The translations under genes were made by a program, and so were the position numbers. A stretch of DNA of 64,000 nucleotides. Origin: an uncultured Cetobacterium sp. (GTDB taxonomy: Bacteria; Fusobacteriota; Fusobacteriia; Fusobacteriales; Fusobacteriaceae). How positions within the stretch are numbered: the stretch's first letter is position 1; every line of letters starts with the position of its first letter. The notes under the pieces are model-generated. The model saw only the letters and a list, made by a program, of their open reading frames with translations. It had not been told where the DNA came from and searched no databases. This document shows, one piece after another, positions 1-9,161 of the stretch. The stretch lies in assembly GCA_934085975.1 (NCBI GenBank), contig CAKOHT010000002.1:177992-241991 (forward strand). Reading direction: 5' to 3'.

Positions 1-1241
1 TCATCTCTTAACTGGATAGCATCTCCATTTTCTCTAACACCTTTATAGAATCTTATTAAAGCTGCTAAAGAGAATAGAAGTCTCTTAGGTAGTTTTCCTG
101 TTCTTTTGTATGTCTCTAAAATTTGTGGAAGTATTCTAGATTTATACTTAGCCATTGAGTTTAATGAGATATCCATTAACATATGTTTTACATATGGATT
201 TTTAAATCTATTGATTACAGCATCTTTAAACTCTTTTAACTCCTTCTCATCCATATCTAAAGCTGGAATAATCTCCTCATCTATTGCTAATTCAATGAAG
301 TTTCTAATATCATCATTTTCCATAGCTTCTCTAACTGTATCTATTCCATATAGGTATGAAACTGGAACCATAGCTGTATGAGCTCCATTTAATATTCCTA
401 CTTTTCTCATTTTATATGGTTTTAAATCGTCAACTATTAAGATATTTAGATTTAATCCCTCTAACTTTAACTCTCTTGTTAATATATCTTTTGGTCCTTG
501 AATTACAAATAGGTAGAAGTATTCTCCAGTTGTTATAAAATTATCCTCATAACCTAACTCTTTTGTTAATTCCTCTTTCTCACCTCTTGGGTATCCTGTA
601 ACAATTCTATCAACTAATGTTGAACACCAGATATTTCCATTTATTAACCAGTTTTTAAAGTCCTCTCCTAAGTTCCAAAGATCAGCATATTTTAGAACCA
701 TCTTTCTTAACTCTTCACCGTTATAATCGATTAGTTCACATGGCATTAAAATAAATCCTTTAGTCATATCTCCATTGAAAGTTACAAATCTTTCATGCAT
801 CAATCTTGTTAACTTTCCTGGGAATGTACTTTGAGGAGCATCCTCATATTTATCCTCTGCACTAAAAGCTATTCCAGCTTCAGTTGTATTAGATACAATA
901 AATCTCATCTCTGGGTTATGAGCTAGTTGTAAATACTCTTGGAAGTTTTTATAAATAGGTATCTCTCTATTTATAGATGAGATTACAGTGTAATCTTTAA
1001 CAACTTCTCCACTTTCATTTATTCCTCTAATTATTGCTGTATATAATCCATCTTGAGTATCTAATAGTGGAACTGCATCAAAATCAATTGGTCTTACTAC
1101 CGCTACTCCAGCGTTTAAATCTGTATTTTTATTTATTATGTCTAATTGCCAATCAAAGAAACATCTTAAAAAATTTCCCTCTCCAAATTGAATTACTTTC
1201 TCTCCATATTTTGGTAAATTTAACTCTTCTCTAGTTAACAT
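1..1241 (-). CDS. uxaB: Tagaturonate reductase (altronate oxidoreductase), cut by left window edge
   Basis: Reads leftwards off the window, so the C-terminus is missing. The translation begins MLTREELNLPKYGEKVIQFG, the N-terminal Rossmann start of the polyol/hexuronate dehydrogenase family, and later has KPYKMRKVGILNGAHTAM, the K..NGxH block of mannitol-dehydrogenase-type enzymes and characteristic of UxaB. UxaB reduces D-tagaturonate to D-altronate with NADH in galacturonate catabolism, in the cytoplasm. The ATG at 1241 has GGAG upstream and a good promoter. Fructuronate reductase (UxuB) is the alternative; the shorter N-terminus and the NGAHT block favour UxaB. The nearby divergent GntR regulator and kduI/kduD fit uronate catabolism. 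Confidence 0.85.
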   Translation of the reverse strand, partial: MLTREELNLPKYGEKVIQFGEGNFLRCFFDWQLDIINKNTDLNAGVAVVRPIDFDAVPLLDTQDGLYTAIIRGINESGEVVKDYTVISSINREIPIYKNFQEYLQLAHNPEMRFIVSNTTEAGIAFSAEDKYEDAPQSTFPGKLTRLMHERFVTFNGDMTKGFILMPCELIDYNGEELRKMVLKYADLWNLGEDFKNWLINGNIWCSTLVDRIVTGYPRGEKEELTKELGYEDNFITTGEYFYLFVIQGPKDILTRELKLEGLNLNILIVDDLKPYKMRKVGILNGAHTAMVPVSYLYGIDTVREAMENDDIRNFIELAIDEEIIPALDMDEKELKEFKDAVINRFKNPYVKHMLMDISLNSMAKYKSRILPQILETYKRTGKLPKRLLFSLAALIRFYKGVRENGDAIQLRD

Positions 1242-1282
1242 TTTTTTCTCCTTATTCTGTGATATATCAGTATTATATTACA

Positions 1283-1311
1283 AATATATTATAAATAAAA
1301 ATAAAAATCAA
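1283..1311 (-). promoter_or_regulatory. Promoter of uxaB
   Basis: On the minus strand, TTGATT (1306-1311), a 17-bp spacer and TATATT (1283-1288); the predicted start near 1276 leaves a 35-nt leader with GGAG before the uxaB ATG. Based on box match and spacing only. Confidence 0.55.
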
Positions 1312-1347
1312 GCTTTTTAGAAAAATTTAATCAATAATTATAGTTTA

Positions 1348-1364
1348 CGTTCTTTTTAAGAACG
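1348..1364. promoter_or_regulatory. Inverted repeat between uxaB and gntR, candidate operator
   Basis: Perfect dyad CGTTCTT-TTT-AAGAACG in the 195-bp divergent region. It lies upstream of the uxaB -35 box and about 75 bp before the regulator gene. It could be an operator of the adjacent GntR protein or a weak hairpin. A second dyad, ATATTA-N8-TAATAT near 1396-1415, lies closer to the regulator ATG. Confidence 0.35.
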
Positions 1365-1436
1365 ATTTTTTATTTTGTGTTGGTTTTTTAAAAAAAATAT
1401 TATATACTATTAATATAAAAAAATAGGGAGTTATAT

Positions 1437-2081
1437 ATGAAAAGTTTAAAAGACAAAGCTTATGATGAGTTAAAGGAGTTAATTATTTCTGGAAAATTAG
1501 AAGCAAATGAAAGAATTGATGAAGATTTCTTATCAAAATCACTTAATGTCAGTCGTACTCCTGTTAGAGAAGCTATCAATCGACTTGAACAAGAGGGCTG
1601 GATTAATATAGTTCCAAGAAAAGGGATGTTTGTTAACAATATCTCACTTAAAGAGATTAATGATATTTTCCAAGTTAGAAGTAATCTAGAGCCTATCATT
1701 CTTGAAATGGCTTTCTATAAAATTAATAGAGAAGATTTAATCAGTTTAAAAGAAAAATTTTTAGATTTTTCAAATAAAAATTCTTTAACACCTGAAGAGA
1801 AAAAGGAGTTAGATACTTTAGACAATGAGTTGCATCTATTAATTTTAAGAAACTGCAACAACAATTTTATTATTAAAATGATGGAAAATGTTTATGAGCA
1901 TAATATGAGAATTAGAAATATAAGTTCTCAGCCACCAATTAGAAGATTTGATGCTATTAAAGAGCATATCAACATCATTGAATCAATTTTAAATGACAAT
2001 CTTCTAAATGCAATAGAGGAACTAAAAAATCATAATTTAAAAGCTAAAGAGGGATTCTTCCATAGTTTAATTGAACAATAA
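1437..2081 (+). CDS. GntR-family (FadR/FCD-type) transcriptional regulator
   Basis: A 214-residue protein with an N-terminal winged helix (about residues 5-70; SKSLNVSRTPVREAINRLEQEGWI is the classical GntR recognition region) and a C-terminal all-helical FCD ligand-binding domain (about 80-210). FCD regulators usually sense carboxylic or sugar acids and repress catabolic genes. It is divergent from uxaB with only 195 bp between, so a role in tagaturonate/galacturonate control is likely; this is inferred from position. The ATG follows GGGAG at proper spacing. A terminator follows immediately. Confidence 0.85.
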   Translation: MKSLKDKAYDELKELIISGKLEANERIDEDFLSKSLNVSRTPVREAINRLEQEGWINIVPRKGMFVNNISLKEINDIFQVRSNLEPIILEMAFYKINREDLISLKEKFLDFSNKNSLTPEEKKELDTLDNELHLLILRNCNNNFIIKMMENVYEHNMRIRNISSQPPIRRFDAIKEHINIIESILNDNLLNAIEELKNHNLKAKEGFFHSLIEQ

Positions 2082-2114
2082 AAAAAGAGATTTGATAGCC
2101 CAAATCTCTTTTTT
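2081..2114. terminator. Bidirectional terminator between gntR and kduD
   Basis: A 14-bp perfect stem (AAAAAAGAGATTTG / CAAATCTCTTTTTT) with loop ATAGCC; its first base is the last base of the regulator stop codon. T-runs on both sides serve the two converging genes. Confidence 0.9.
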
Positions 2115-2124
2115 ATTTTAATAA

Positions 2125-2886
2125 TTATCTAACTAACCATCCACCATCGATAGCTAAAATATGTCCATTTATATAATCTGCTGCCTTTGATGATAAGAAT
2201 ATTGCTCCTCCAACGAGATCTGATGTTTGTCCCCATCTTTCTGCTGGTATTCTTCCTAATATCTCTGCATTTCTTTTCTCGTCAGCTCTAATTGGTGCTG
2301 TATTTGCTGTTTCTATATATCCTGGTGCTATTGCATTTACTTGGATATTATCTACTGCTAACTCATTTGCAAAAGCTTTTGTAAGTCCAGCTACTCCGTG
2401 CTTACTTGCTGTGTATGATGGAACGAATTTTCCACCTTGGAATGATAACATTGAAGCTATGTTTATTATCTTTCCTCCACCTTGCTTTTTCATCTCTATT
2501 GCTGCAGTTTTACTTAAATAATAAATTGATGATAAGTTTAAATCAATAACTTGCTGCCAGTCACTATTTGGTCCCTCTAAAATTGGTGATCTTTTTATTG
2601 TTCCAGCATTATTTACTAGGATATCAACTCTTCCAAAAGCTTCCATACATTTACTAACTGCTTCCATAGCTACATCTTCTTTTGATAGATCTCCAGTTGC
2701 ATAAGCAACTTTTCTTCCTAGTCCTTCAACCTCTTTTATAACATTTTCCATATTATCATCATTATATGTGAATATGAATAGATCTGCTCCTGCTTTTGCA
2801 AGTCCCATTGCTAGTGCATTTCCTATTCCTACATTTCCTCCAGTCACCATTGCAACTTTTCCCTCTAAATTAAACATATTTAACAT
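2125..2886 (-). CDS. kduD: 2-dehydro-3-deoxy-D-gluconate 5-dehydrogenase (KduD)
   Basis: Short-chain dehydrogenase of 253 residues. The nucleotide-binding TGGNVGIG lies at residues 15-22, NNAG at 92-95, and the catalytic Ser145, Tyr158 and Lys162 (YTASK) are present. It ends in the family-typical DGGW. KduD reduces 2,5-diketo-3-deoxygluconate to 2-keto-3-deoxygluconate, the step after KduI in unsaturated-uronate (pectin or glycosaminoglycan) catabolism. The identification rests on high SDR similarity plus the kduI neighbour 41 bp upstream; a gluconate 5-dehydrogenase would be the main alternative. Last gene of the gntR-kduI-kduD operon. Confidence 0.88.
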   Translation of the reverse strand: MLNMFNLEGKVAMVTGGNVGIGNALAMGLAKAGADLFIFTYNDDNMENVIKEVEGLGRKVAYATGDLSKEDVAMEAVSKCMEAFGRVDILVNNAGTIKRSPILEGPNSDWQQVIDLNLSSIYYLSKTAAIEMKKQGGGKIINIASMLSFQGGKFVPSYTASKHGVAGLTKAFANELAVDNIQVNAIAPGYIETANTAPIRADEKRNAEILGRIPAERWGQTSDLVGGAIFLSSKAADYINGHILAIDGGWLVR

Positions 2887-2927
2887 TTATTTCTCCCTCC
2901 TTAATTAAAACCTTGTAACCTATTATT

Positions 2928-3764
2928 CTATTTTAACTGATCCATTGGAACATGATCCATATCAGTAAATGTTTGATTTTCTCCAGCCATTCCCCAGATA
3001 AATGTATAGTTTTTAGTTCCTACACCTGAGTGAATTGACCAAGATGGCGATATTACCGCTTGCTCATTAGCCATTACAATATGACGAGTTTCTTGAGGTT
3101 GTCCCATTAAATGAAATACTCTTGAATTCTCATCCATATCAAAATAGAAATAAACTTCCATTCTTCTCTCATGTGTATGTGTAGGCATAGTGTTCCACAT
3201 GTTGTTTGGATCTAACTCTGTCATTCCCATTACAAGTTGACACGATTTACAAACTGCAGGGTGAACATATTGGAATATAGTTCTCTTATTTGAATTTTCT
3301 AAATCCCCTAACTGAACTTTATTAGCTGTTGTTCTATCGATTTTTACAGTTGGATATCCTACGTGTGCTGGCGATGAGTTTATATAAAATTTAGCTGGCT
3401 TATCTCCAGAGTTTGATATAAATGTTAACTCTTTATTTCCCATTCCAACATACAATCCATCTTTAGCTTCCATGTTGTACTCTGTTCCATCAATGATTAC
3501 TTTTCCAGCTCCACCAACGTTTATAATTCCAAGCTCTCTTCTTTCTAAGAAAAACTCAGATCCTAACTCTTTACACCCTTCTAATTTTACTTCAGTTTCA
3601 ACTGGCATAATTCCTCCAGCTATAACTCTATCCACATGAGAATACATTAAGTTAACTTCATCAGCAACGAAAACTGTTTCCATTAAATAATGCTTTCTTA
3701 ACTCCTCTGTTGTATAGTGTTTTGAATCCTCTGGATGATTTGCATATCTTATATCTAATCTCAT
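2928..3764 (-). CDS. kduI: 4-deoxy-L-threo-5-hexosulose-uronate ketol-isomerase (KduI)
   Basis: A 278-residue cupin matching the full KduI length. The metal-binding motif [14 protein letters not shown] is clear near residue 195, and the start [12 protein letters not shown] is typical of the family. It isomerises the unsaturated-uronate product 5-keto-4-deoxyuronate to 2,5-diketo-3-deoxygluconate. It lies 22 bp downstream of a GntR regulator and 41 bp upstream of kduD, so the three form an operon read from the promoter at 4511-4539. KdgK and Eda, which finish the pathway, are encoded at 30.6-32.2 kb. Confidence 0.95.
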   Translation of the reverse strand: MRLDIRYANHPEDSKHYTTEELRKHYLMETVFVADEVNLMYSHVDRVIAGGIMPVETEVKLEGCKELGSEFFLERRELGIINVGGAGKVIIDGTEYNMEAKDGLYVGMGNKELTFISNSGDKPAKFYINSSPAHVGYPTVKIDRTTANKVQLGDLENSNKRTIFQYVHPAVCKSCQLVMGMTELDPNNMWNTMPTHTHERRMEVYFYFDMDENSRVFHLMGQPQETRHIVMANEQAVISPSWSIHSGVGTKNYTFIWGMAGENQTFTDMDHVPMDQLK

Positions 3765-3786
3765 TTTACACTCCCTATCTAAATTT

Positions 3787-4455
3787 TTATTTTTTAAAAT
3801 ATTGTGAAAATTCCCCCTGAATTAACTCTTGTAATCTTTTTATTCCACTATATAGATGTTCTGTTATTATCTCCTCAACTTTTTCTACGTTTTTATCTTT
3901 TATAGCATCTACTAACTTTTTATGATCTTCGTAGATAGCTTTAAAATTCTTTACCTCAAGTATATCTAACATCTTAAATCTTTTATAATGTATTTGAGCC
4001 TTCTCTAACTGTTCCCAGATAAATATATTTTTAGTTAGTTCATACCAAAGTTTATGGAGCTGGCAATCTAAATCGTAAAACTCCTTTGTTTCAAACTCTC
4101 TCTTTAAAAGAAGCTCTTGCAGTTTTAAGTTATACTCCATTTCTGCAATAAATTTATCGTTCATCATCTCTATAGCATCTTTTATAATTTGTTTTTCCAA
4201 GACAACTCTCATGTAGATACTTTGCCTTATAATATCCATATCTAATAGACTCACATAGCTCGATTTAAACGGCTCACTTTCAACCAACCCTATCGAATTT
4301 AATTTTCTTAGTATGTCTCTACTTGGAGTTCTTGAAACTCCATATGTTTTACTTATCTCTTGCTCTGTAATTATTTGACCTGGTTTATATTCTAAATTCA
4401 TTATTTTTTCTTTTAAATCTTCATAGATATTTTCTGTACTATTTCTTACTGACAT
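3787..4455 (-). CDS. GntR-family (FCD-type) regulator, first gene of the kdu operon
   Basis: A 222-residue protein with an N-terminal winged helix ([25 protein letters not shown], about residues 34-58) and an FCD-like helical C-terminal domain. It is the first gene of the operon with kduI and kduD and sits just downstream of a 25-bp dyad that covers its own -10 box and start point, so autoregulation plus control of kduID is the likely role. The inducer is probably a keto-deoxy sugar acid (inference). It is not closely similar to the GntR protein at 1437-2081; the two differ through most of their length. Confidence 0.85.
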   Translation of the reverse strand: MSVRNSTENIYEDLKEKIMNLEYKPGQIITEQEISKTYGVSRTPSRDILRKLNSIGLVESEPFKSSYVSLLDMDIIRQSIYMRVVLEKQIIKDAIEMMNDKFIAEMEYNLKLQELLLKREFETKEFYDLDCQLHKLWYELTKNIFIWEQLEKAQIHYKRFKMLDILEVKNFKAIYEDHKKLVDAIKDKNVEKVEEIITEHLYSGIKRLQELIQGEFSQYFKK

Positions 4456-4492
4456 TTTTAACTCCTCACATTCATATACTATTTTTAAAATT

Positions 4493-4517
4493 GTATACTA
4501 TATTTAATTTAGTATAC
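4493..4517. promoter_or_regulatory. Operator of the gntR-kduID operon
   Basis: Perfect dyad GTATACTA-N9-TAGTATAC. It overlaps the -10 box (4511-4516) and extends past the predicted start near 4504. A further half-site-like TATACTAT lies at 4475-4482. FadR-subfamily GntR proteins commonly use short dyads with T/G-T..A-C arms, so the first-gene regulator is the natural binder. Confidence 0.7.
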
Positions 4518-4539
4518 GTTTTTGTTTCTGTTTTGTCAA
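4511..4539 (-). promoter_or_regulatory. Promoter of gntR-kduI-kduD
   Basis: TTGACA (4534-4539), a 17-bp spacer and TATACT (4511-4516) on the minus strand: a consensus -35 and a 5/6 -10. The -10 box is inside the operator dyad. Confidence 0.8.
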
Positions 4540-4578
4540 TTCTTTATTTCTATATTGCATCTTATTAGCGAGTACACA

Positions 4579-4615
4579 AAAATAGAGAAAATCTTTATCA
4601 GATTTTCTCTATTTT
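4579..4615 (-). terminator. Terminator of the ABC-channel-fplA-lipoprotein run
   Basis: A 16-bp perfect stem (AAAATAGAGAAAATCT / AGATTTTCTCTATTTT) with a 5-nt loop TTATC and a short T-run leftwards. It lies 37 bp past the lipoprotein stop. Confidence 0.85.
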
Positions 4616-4652
4616 GAACCATTTAAAACTTTTCAATCAGCCTCTTTTTACA

Positions 4653-5279
4653 TTACCATTTAGTTGCTGTATACTTCCCCGTTTTAGAGTTTTTTACAAC
4701 ATTGATATATACAACTTTTCCAGAACTTCGATCTATATAATCAGATATTCCAGATATTAAATATGGATAATCTTGATTCAAATCGGGAGTTTCCGCTTGT
4801 ACATGACTTTTTACTCTCCATAGAGGAACAGTATCTTCATAAGCCGACAAACTTAAAGCTTTGACAAAATAGTTCACATACTGAGTATTATCACTATACC
4901 ACGCTTCTTCAAACATTCCATTGTGAACTCCAGCATACGTCTGCTCCACTCCCCACCATTCGTTCACAGGAGCCGAAAAACTCTCCTCTGCTGTAAATGG
5001 TCCTGCCACACTATAATCATACACTATATTATAACTAGCTCCTTTATTAACAAAAGTTCTTGTATAACCTTTTGCTGCTAACATATTCTGTAATGAATTT
5101 TCAAAGCTCTGTTTTTGTAATCCAGCTACTGCACTCTTTGATGAAAGATAATATGTTCCCGCTGTAACTGATTTTGGAGCATATGAATCCACAGCCACTA
5201 AATGTCCATCCATTAAGGAAGTACATCCTTGAAATAATAGTAAAGTTAATGGAAATAGATAGGTTAATTTTTTTAACAT
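4653..5279 (-). CDS. Putative outer-membrane lipoprotein, DUF4136-like
   Basis: A 208-residue protein with a signal peptide ending in the lipobox LFQGC (Cys19), so it is lipid-modified. The body (VDSYAPKSVTAGTYYLSSKS, then YTRTFVNKGASYNIVYDYSVAGP) resembles small periplasmic lipoproteins of the DUF4136 type; no catalytic motif is seen. It lies 82 bp downstream of the FplA-type gene, with no terminator visible between, so it is probably co-transcribed. It might help assembly or surface display of that autotransporter, but that is speculation from position. GGAGG precedes the ATG. Confidence 0.7.
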   Translation of the reverse strand: MLKKLTYLFPLTLLLFQGCTSLMDGHLVAVDSYAPKSVTAGTYYLSSKSAVAGLQKQSFENSLQNMLAAKGYTRTFVNKGASYNIVYDYSVAGPFTAEESFSAPVNEWWGVEQTYAGVHNGMFEEAWYSDNTQYVNYFVKALSLSAYEDTVPLWRVKSHVQAETPDLNQDYPYLISGISDYIDRSSGKVVYINVVKNSKTGKYTATKW

Positions 5280-5361
5280 AATAAAAGCCTCCTTGAACTT
5301 ATCTTCTTTAGAATAACTTTACTATAAGCTCTTTACTCTTCCTTTATTTCTTTTTTACAAA

Positions 5362-7671
5362 TTAAAATACATATCCTATATGTACTTGAAATAACATTTC
5401 ATTGTTTAAAACATTGTTTGAAATTGAAAAGTCCATCGGTCCTAAGAATGTATCCCAACCAATTCCAACTCCATACCCTTGCTTTTTCATATCCCAAATC
5501 TCTTTTTCACTTTCAAAACCTGAATAATAGTTGTATGTTCCCACATTGTAGTTAAAACTTAAATACAAATTTTGTGCAACCGTATATTGAAGTCCCAAAC
5601 TTCCCATGAAAAAGTTATCTGTGTACACTGATGATATCGGCAAACCTACAAAAGCATAGTTTCTTCTCATTGGGTCACTTTTTAATCCTCCTAAATTGAA
5701 AAGTTCAGATAGAGGTGTATTCCTAGCATTATACATCTGTCCCCCGTTTATTCCAGTGTTTAGGGACCATTTACTACTCAGTTGAATATATTTCATCACC
5801 ATCATTGAATATCCTTCAAAAGAGTTCCCCTCTTTTGCGTTTGTTTCAGAGAACACTTGTAATAGACCTTGCCCTCCTTTTGTCGCATATTCTGACTGAT
5901 TCATTGTATCATAGTAAAAACTAAATGTGTTTGTAAAGTATGAGCCATCCTTTTTAAAATAGGAAAAATTTTTAATTTTTTCTCCAGAGGAATAATTTGT
6001 TTGCATATTTTTATAGCTCAGTGTATATCCCGCAATTATATTATTAAGTATAGTTGTCCCGATCGATAAGTTAGTTTCGAAGGTATTATTTTCATAGGTT
6101 GAAACATTGTCTCCACCTTTATATAAAAATATAGGATTTAAACCGTATCCCAATTCTACTGAAACCAGCAACTTATAATCCCAAATATTATACTGAGTCA
6201 TATCTGTCAACGATATTTTAGGGTATCTCGAAAATTCAGCTTTCAGAGTATAATTTTTTTGAGAAAGATTAAACTTATTAAATACTGGTATCTCTGCCAC
6301 AGCCCCCAATCCAGCACCATAGTTTGAAACATAGGACATTCCAACCTTTAATTTTGTATCCAATTTTTCTCTCACAGTAAAGTTGACTGTATCACCATCA
6401 ACTGTATAGAAGACTCTATCTACAAAGTTTTTAGCAAATATCTTCTCTGTCCATAAGTTTAAATCACTTACAGTCATTTCACCTTTTTCTGGTCTTAACT
6501 TTTCTACCTCTTTCATTGTCAATAGGTCATTTCCATGAATATTTATATTTTTTATATCAAATTTTCTACTTTTCATCCTCTCTTTCTTTAAGTTTATCTC
6601 TGCATATCTCTCTTTATCAGTCAATTTAGTAAGAGCATAATCCAATTTTTCTGTTGCAATCTCCCCCTCTTTTACCAATTTTAATAGATTATCAAAATCT
6701 AAAGTGCTATGTTTTTTTACATCAGGAGTAATTAAAATATCTGGATAGTGTGTTTGAATCTCAGTATTTTTATCACCATTATATGTCGATAATTTATCCA
6801 GTATTTGAATTATATTTGAGTTGTCGGTTATAACAATTGGTTCCGCAGCTATATCTACCCCTATAACTATATCCGCCCCCATATTTATAGCTTGTAAAAC
6901 TGGAAAATTATCTGCAACACCTCCGTCCACATAGTAGTTATCATCCTCTCTTATAGGATCCAGAAATGTTGGAATAGCCATACTTTTCAAAGTTGCTAAA
7001 GCTAAATCCCCACTATTTAGTTCCACTGATTCACCAGTTTGTAAGTTTGTTGTCATGGCTCTAAAAGGTATTGGGAAATCTTTAAATTCATTTATATTCT
7101 CCGCTCTAGCAAAAATCTTTTTTAATTCCAAGTATATATACTCCCCATTTAATACTCCCATTGGCAATGAAAGATTGTACTCTTTTGTCAATGAAACGTA
7201 CAGAGGATATTTATTTGATTGCGTCTTTTGAACGATTCCCTCCAAATCTCTATTTGAAGAATTTCTAAACAAATCATAAAACTGTAAATCTGTCACTATT
7301 TTTTCAATCTCATCTGGTGTATACCCAACAGAGTACATAGCAGCTATTATACTTCCTGCACTGGTTCCAACTATATAATCTATTGGTATTTGATATTTTT
7401 CCAATGTTTTTAAAACACCAATATGTGCAGCACCCTTAGCTCCACCGCCACTCAGTACCAGCCCTATTTTAGGTCTTGCCACATTCTGATTTTTTATGAA
7501 AGTTTGCCTTAAAGCCTCCAAATTTTTTCTCTTTAATTCCAACTCCTGTATCTGTTTATCAATTTCTTTTATCTTCTCCGCCGTTGTATTGACTCTATTT
7601 TCTGGACCCTCAACTGCAAAAATAGACAAAGAAATTGCTAAAAACAACACTATTTTTTTTAGATTTCCCAT
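5362..7671 (-). CDS. fplA: Type Vd patatin-like phospholipase autotransporter (FplA-like)
   Basis: A 769-residue protein: signal peptide (1-19), a short coiled coil (about 30-60), a patatin domain (about 68-350) with oxyanion loop GGGAKG (75-80), nucleophile Ser104 in GTSAG and Asp249 in VDGGVADNFP, then a POTRA-like segment (FDIKNINIHGNDLLTMKEVEKL) and a C-terminal beta-barrel ending in an aromatic residue (HIGYVF). This order and size match FplA of Fusobacterium nucleatum, a surface phospholipase A1. Both catalytic residues are intact. It sits 26 bp downstream of the channel gene in the same direction, so it may be translated from the ABC-transporter transcript. Confidence 0.93.
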   Translation of the reverse strand: MGNLKKIVLFLAISLSIFAVEGPENRVNTTAEKIKEIDKQIQELELKRKNLEALRQTFIKNQNVARPKIGLVLSGGGAKGAAHIGVLKTLEKYQIPIDYIVGTSAGSIIAAMYSVGYTPDEIEKIVTDLQFYDLFRNSSNRDLEGIVQKTQSNKYPLYVSLTKEYNLSLPMGVLNGEYIYLELKKIFARAENINEFKDFPIPFRAMTTNLQTGESVELNSGDLALATLKSMAIPTFLDPIREDDNYYVDGGVADNFPVLQAINMGADIVIGVDIAAEPIVITDNSNIIQILDKLSTYNGDKNTEIQTHYPDILITPDVKKHSTLDFDNLLKLVKEGEIATEKLDYALTKLTDKERYAEINLKKERMKSRKFDIKNINIHGNDLLTMKEVEKLRPEKGEMTVSDLNLWTEKIFAKNFVDRVFYTVDGDTVNFTVREKLDTKLKVGMSYVSNYGAGLGAVAEIPVFNKFNLSQKNYTLKAEFSRYPKISLTDMTQYNIWDYKLLVSVELGYGLNPIFLYKGGDNVSTYENNTFETNLSIGTTILNNIIAGYTLSYKNMQTNYSSGEKIKNFSYFKKDGSYFTNTFSFYYDTMNQSEYATKGGQGLLQVFSETNAKEGNSFEGYSMMVMKYIQLSSKWSLNTGINGGQMYNARNTPLSELFNLGGLKSDPMRRNYAFVGLPISSVYTDNFFMGSLGLQYTVAQNLYLSFNYNVGTYNYYSGFESEKEIWDMKKQGYGVGIGWDTFLGPMDFSISNNVLNNEMLFQVHIGYVF

Positions 7672-7697
7672 CTAGTTTTTAATCCTCCCATATTATT

Positions 7698-8441
7698 TTA
7701 ATCTTTTGATGATAATATTCCTGATCCAATTATAAGTCCTAATATTACATTAGTAAGTAAAATTCCAGTTATTACCTCTATAACAACCAAGAATTGTGCT
7801 AGCATCGTCAGCGGATACACATCTCCGTATCCTACTGTTGTTATCGTTATAAAGCTAAAATAGATATGTTTAAAATAAAACTCAATCTGTGGTAAATCTT
7901 GAGTTATACCATTAAAAACCTGCTTTGAACTAAATAAACTAAGTATAGTATATAGTAGTCCAAAACTTATAGCAATAGTTATATAAGTGGTTATTACGAC
8001 AACTACATCTTTTGGAACCACTTTTCTCCTCCGCCTTAGGAAATCCGCAAAAACATACTTCAATATTATTATATGACAAGCTATTAAAAGAAGTATATTT
8101 ATGAAAGATAAAAAATAAAAAAAATATTTTAAACTGCTCTCATTCTCATTTATATTCAAAGAATAGTTTACAATCGGTACCAGTATTAAGTAATAAAAAA
8201 TTAAAGCTGTAGCTTTTAACGGTCCATCTCTAAATAAAAAATTTTTTTGTTTTAAAAATACTATCGGCAGTATACTAAAAAATATTTTTACTGCACTCAG
8301 TCCTATTTCCAAAAAATCTATCCTCAATTTATTTTTATCCACTAATATATGTGCCACTATTGATATTAAAACTGCTACCACTCCAGATAAAGTAGCACTT
8401 TTTAAAAAATTGTGTATCTGTTCTTTTTTGTATAATTTCAT
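7698..8441 (-). CDS. Potassium-channel-like membrane protein
   Basis: A 247-residue membrane protein with several hydrophobic segments (about 15-33, 45-62, 77-95, 105-130, 150-170) before a pore loop and a last helix (210-240). The pore loop carries the K+ selectivity signature TTVGYGD (201-207). There is no cytoplasmic RCK/TrkA_N domain. Its start codon directly abuts the stop of the ABC ATPase, with AGGAGG inside the upstream gene, so it is translationally linked to the transporter. The function in vivo (K+ flux or membrane-potential control) is inferred from the filter. Confidence 0.8.
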   Translation of the reverse strand: MKLYKKEQIHNFLKSATLSGVVAVLISIVAHILVDKNKLRIDFLEIGLSAVKIFFSILPIVFLKQKNFLFRDGPLKATALIFYYLILVPIVNYSLNINENESSLKYFFYFLSFINILLLIACHIIILKYVFADFLRRRRKVVPKDVVVVITTYITIAISFGLLYTILSLFSSKQVFNGITQDLPQIEFYFKHIYFSFITITTVGYGDVYPLTMLAQFLVVIEVITGILLTNVILGLIIGSGILSSKD

Positions 8442-9161
8442 CTATCCTCCTAGGAACTTACATAGTTCTACAGTTTTTGGATTTTCAAATACTGTTCCCG
8501 GCGGTCCCATTTCGACTATTTTTCCTCCGCTTACAAATATTATGTAGTCGGCTACTCCCTTAGCAAACCCCATCTCATGAGTCACTAAAATCATATCTTT
8601 TTTTTCTTTCCGCAGTTCTTTAATAACTTCTAGAATCTCTTTTGTTAACGCTGGATCTAGAGCTGAAGTTGGCTCATCTAAAAGTAGAAATCTTGGTTTT
8701 AATGCCATTGCTCTTACTATTGCTACTCGTTGCTGTTGTCCTCCCGATAATTGATGTGGATATTTCTCTTTATGCTCATAAAGTTCAAATCTTTTAAGCA
8801 GTATCTCCGCTCTTTTATTTGCACCTTTAATAGACATTTTATGGACTTTTTCCAAAGGTAAAGTTATATTTTTCAAAGCTGTTAAATGTGGAAATAGATT
8901 AAATGCTTGAAACACTACTCCTATACCTTTCCTGTATTCATGAAGTTCTTTTTCCTCTTTTGGAATTTTCTCCCCATTTATCTCAATTTCACCACTATCA
9001 CTCACTTCCAACCCAGCTAAAATTTTTAAGAGTGTCGATTTTCCTCCGCCAGATGGTCCTATTATAACAAGAGAATTTATATTTTTTATAGCTAAATTTA
9101 ATTTGTTTAACACAATTTGTTCTCCAAAACTTTTATATAAATTTTCAATTTTAATTTCCAT
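8442..9161 (-). CDS. Polar amino acid ABC transporter, ATP-binding protein
   Basis: A 239-residue ABC ATPase of the GlnQ/HisP type: Walker A GPSGGGKST (about 37-45), Q-loop VFQAFNLFPHLTA, signature LSGGQQQRVA, Walker B LLLDEPTSALDP and H-loop VTHEM are all complete. It powers inward transport of a polar amino acid with the permease and binding protein encoded upstream. It overlaps the permease gene by 11 bp and abuts the channel gene. The substrate cannot be read from the ATPase. Confidence 0.92.
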   Translation of the reverse strand: MEIKIENLYKSFGEQIVLNKLNLAIKNINSLVIIGPSGGGKSTLLKILAGLEVSDSGEIEINGEKIPKEEKELHEYRKGIGVVFQAFNLFPHLTALKNITLPLEKVHKMSIKGANKRAEILLKRFELYEHKEKYPHQLSGGQQQRVAIVRAMALKPRFLLLDEPTSALDPALTKEILEVIKELRKEKKDMILVTHEMGFAKGVADYIIFVSGGKIVEMGPPGTVFENPKTVELCKFLGG

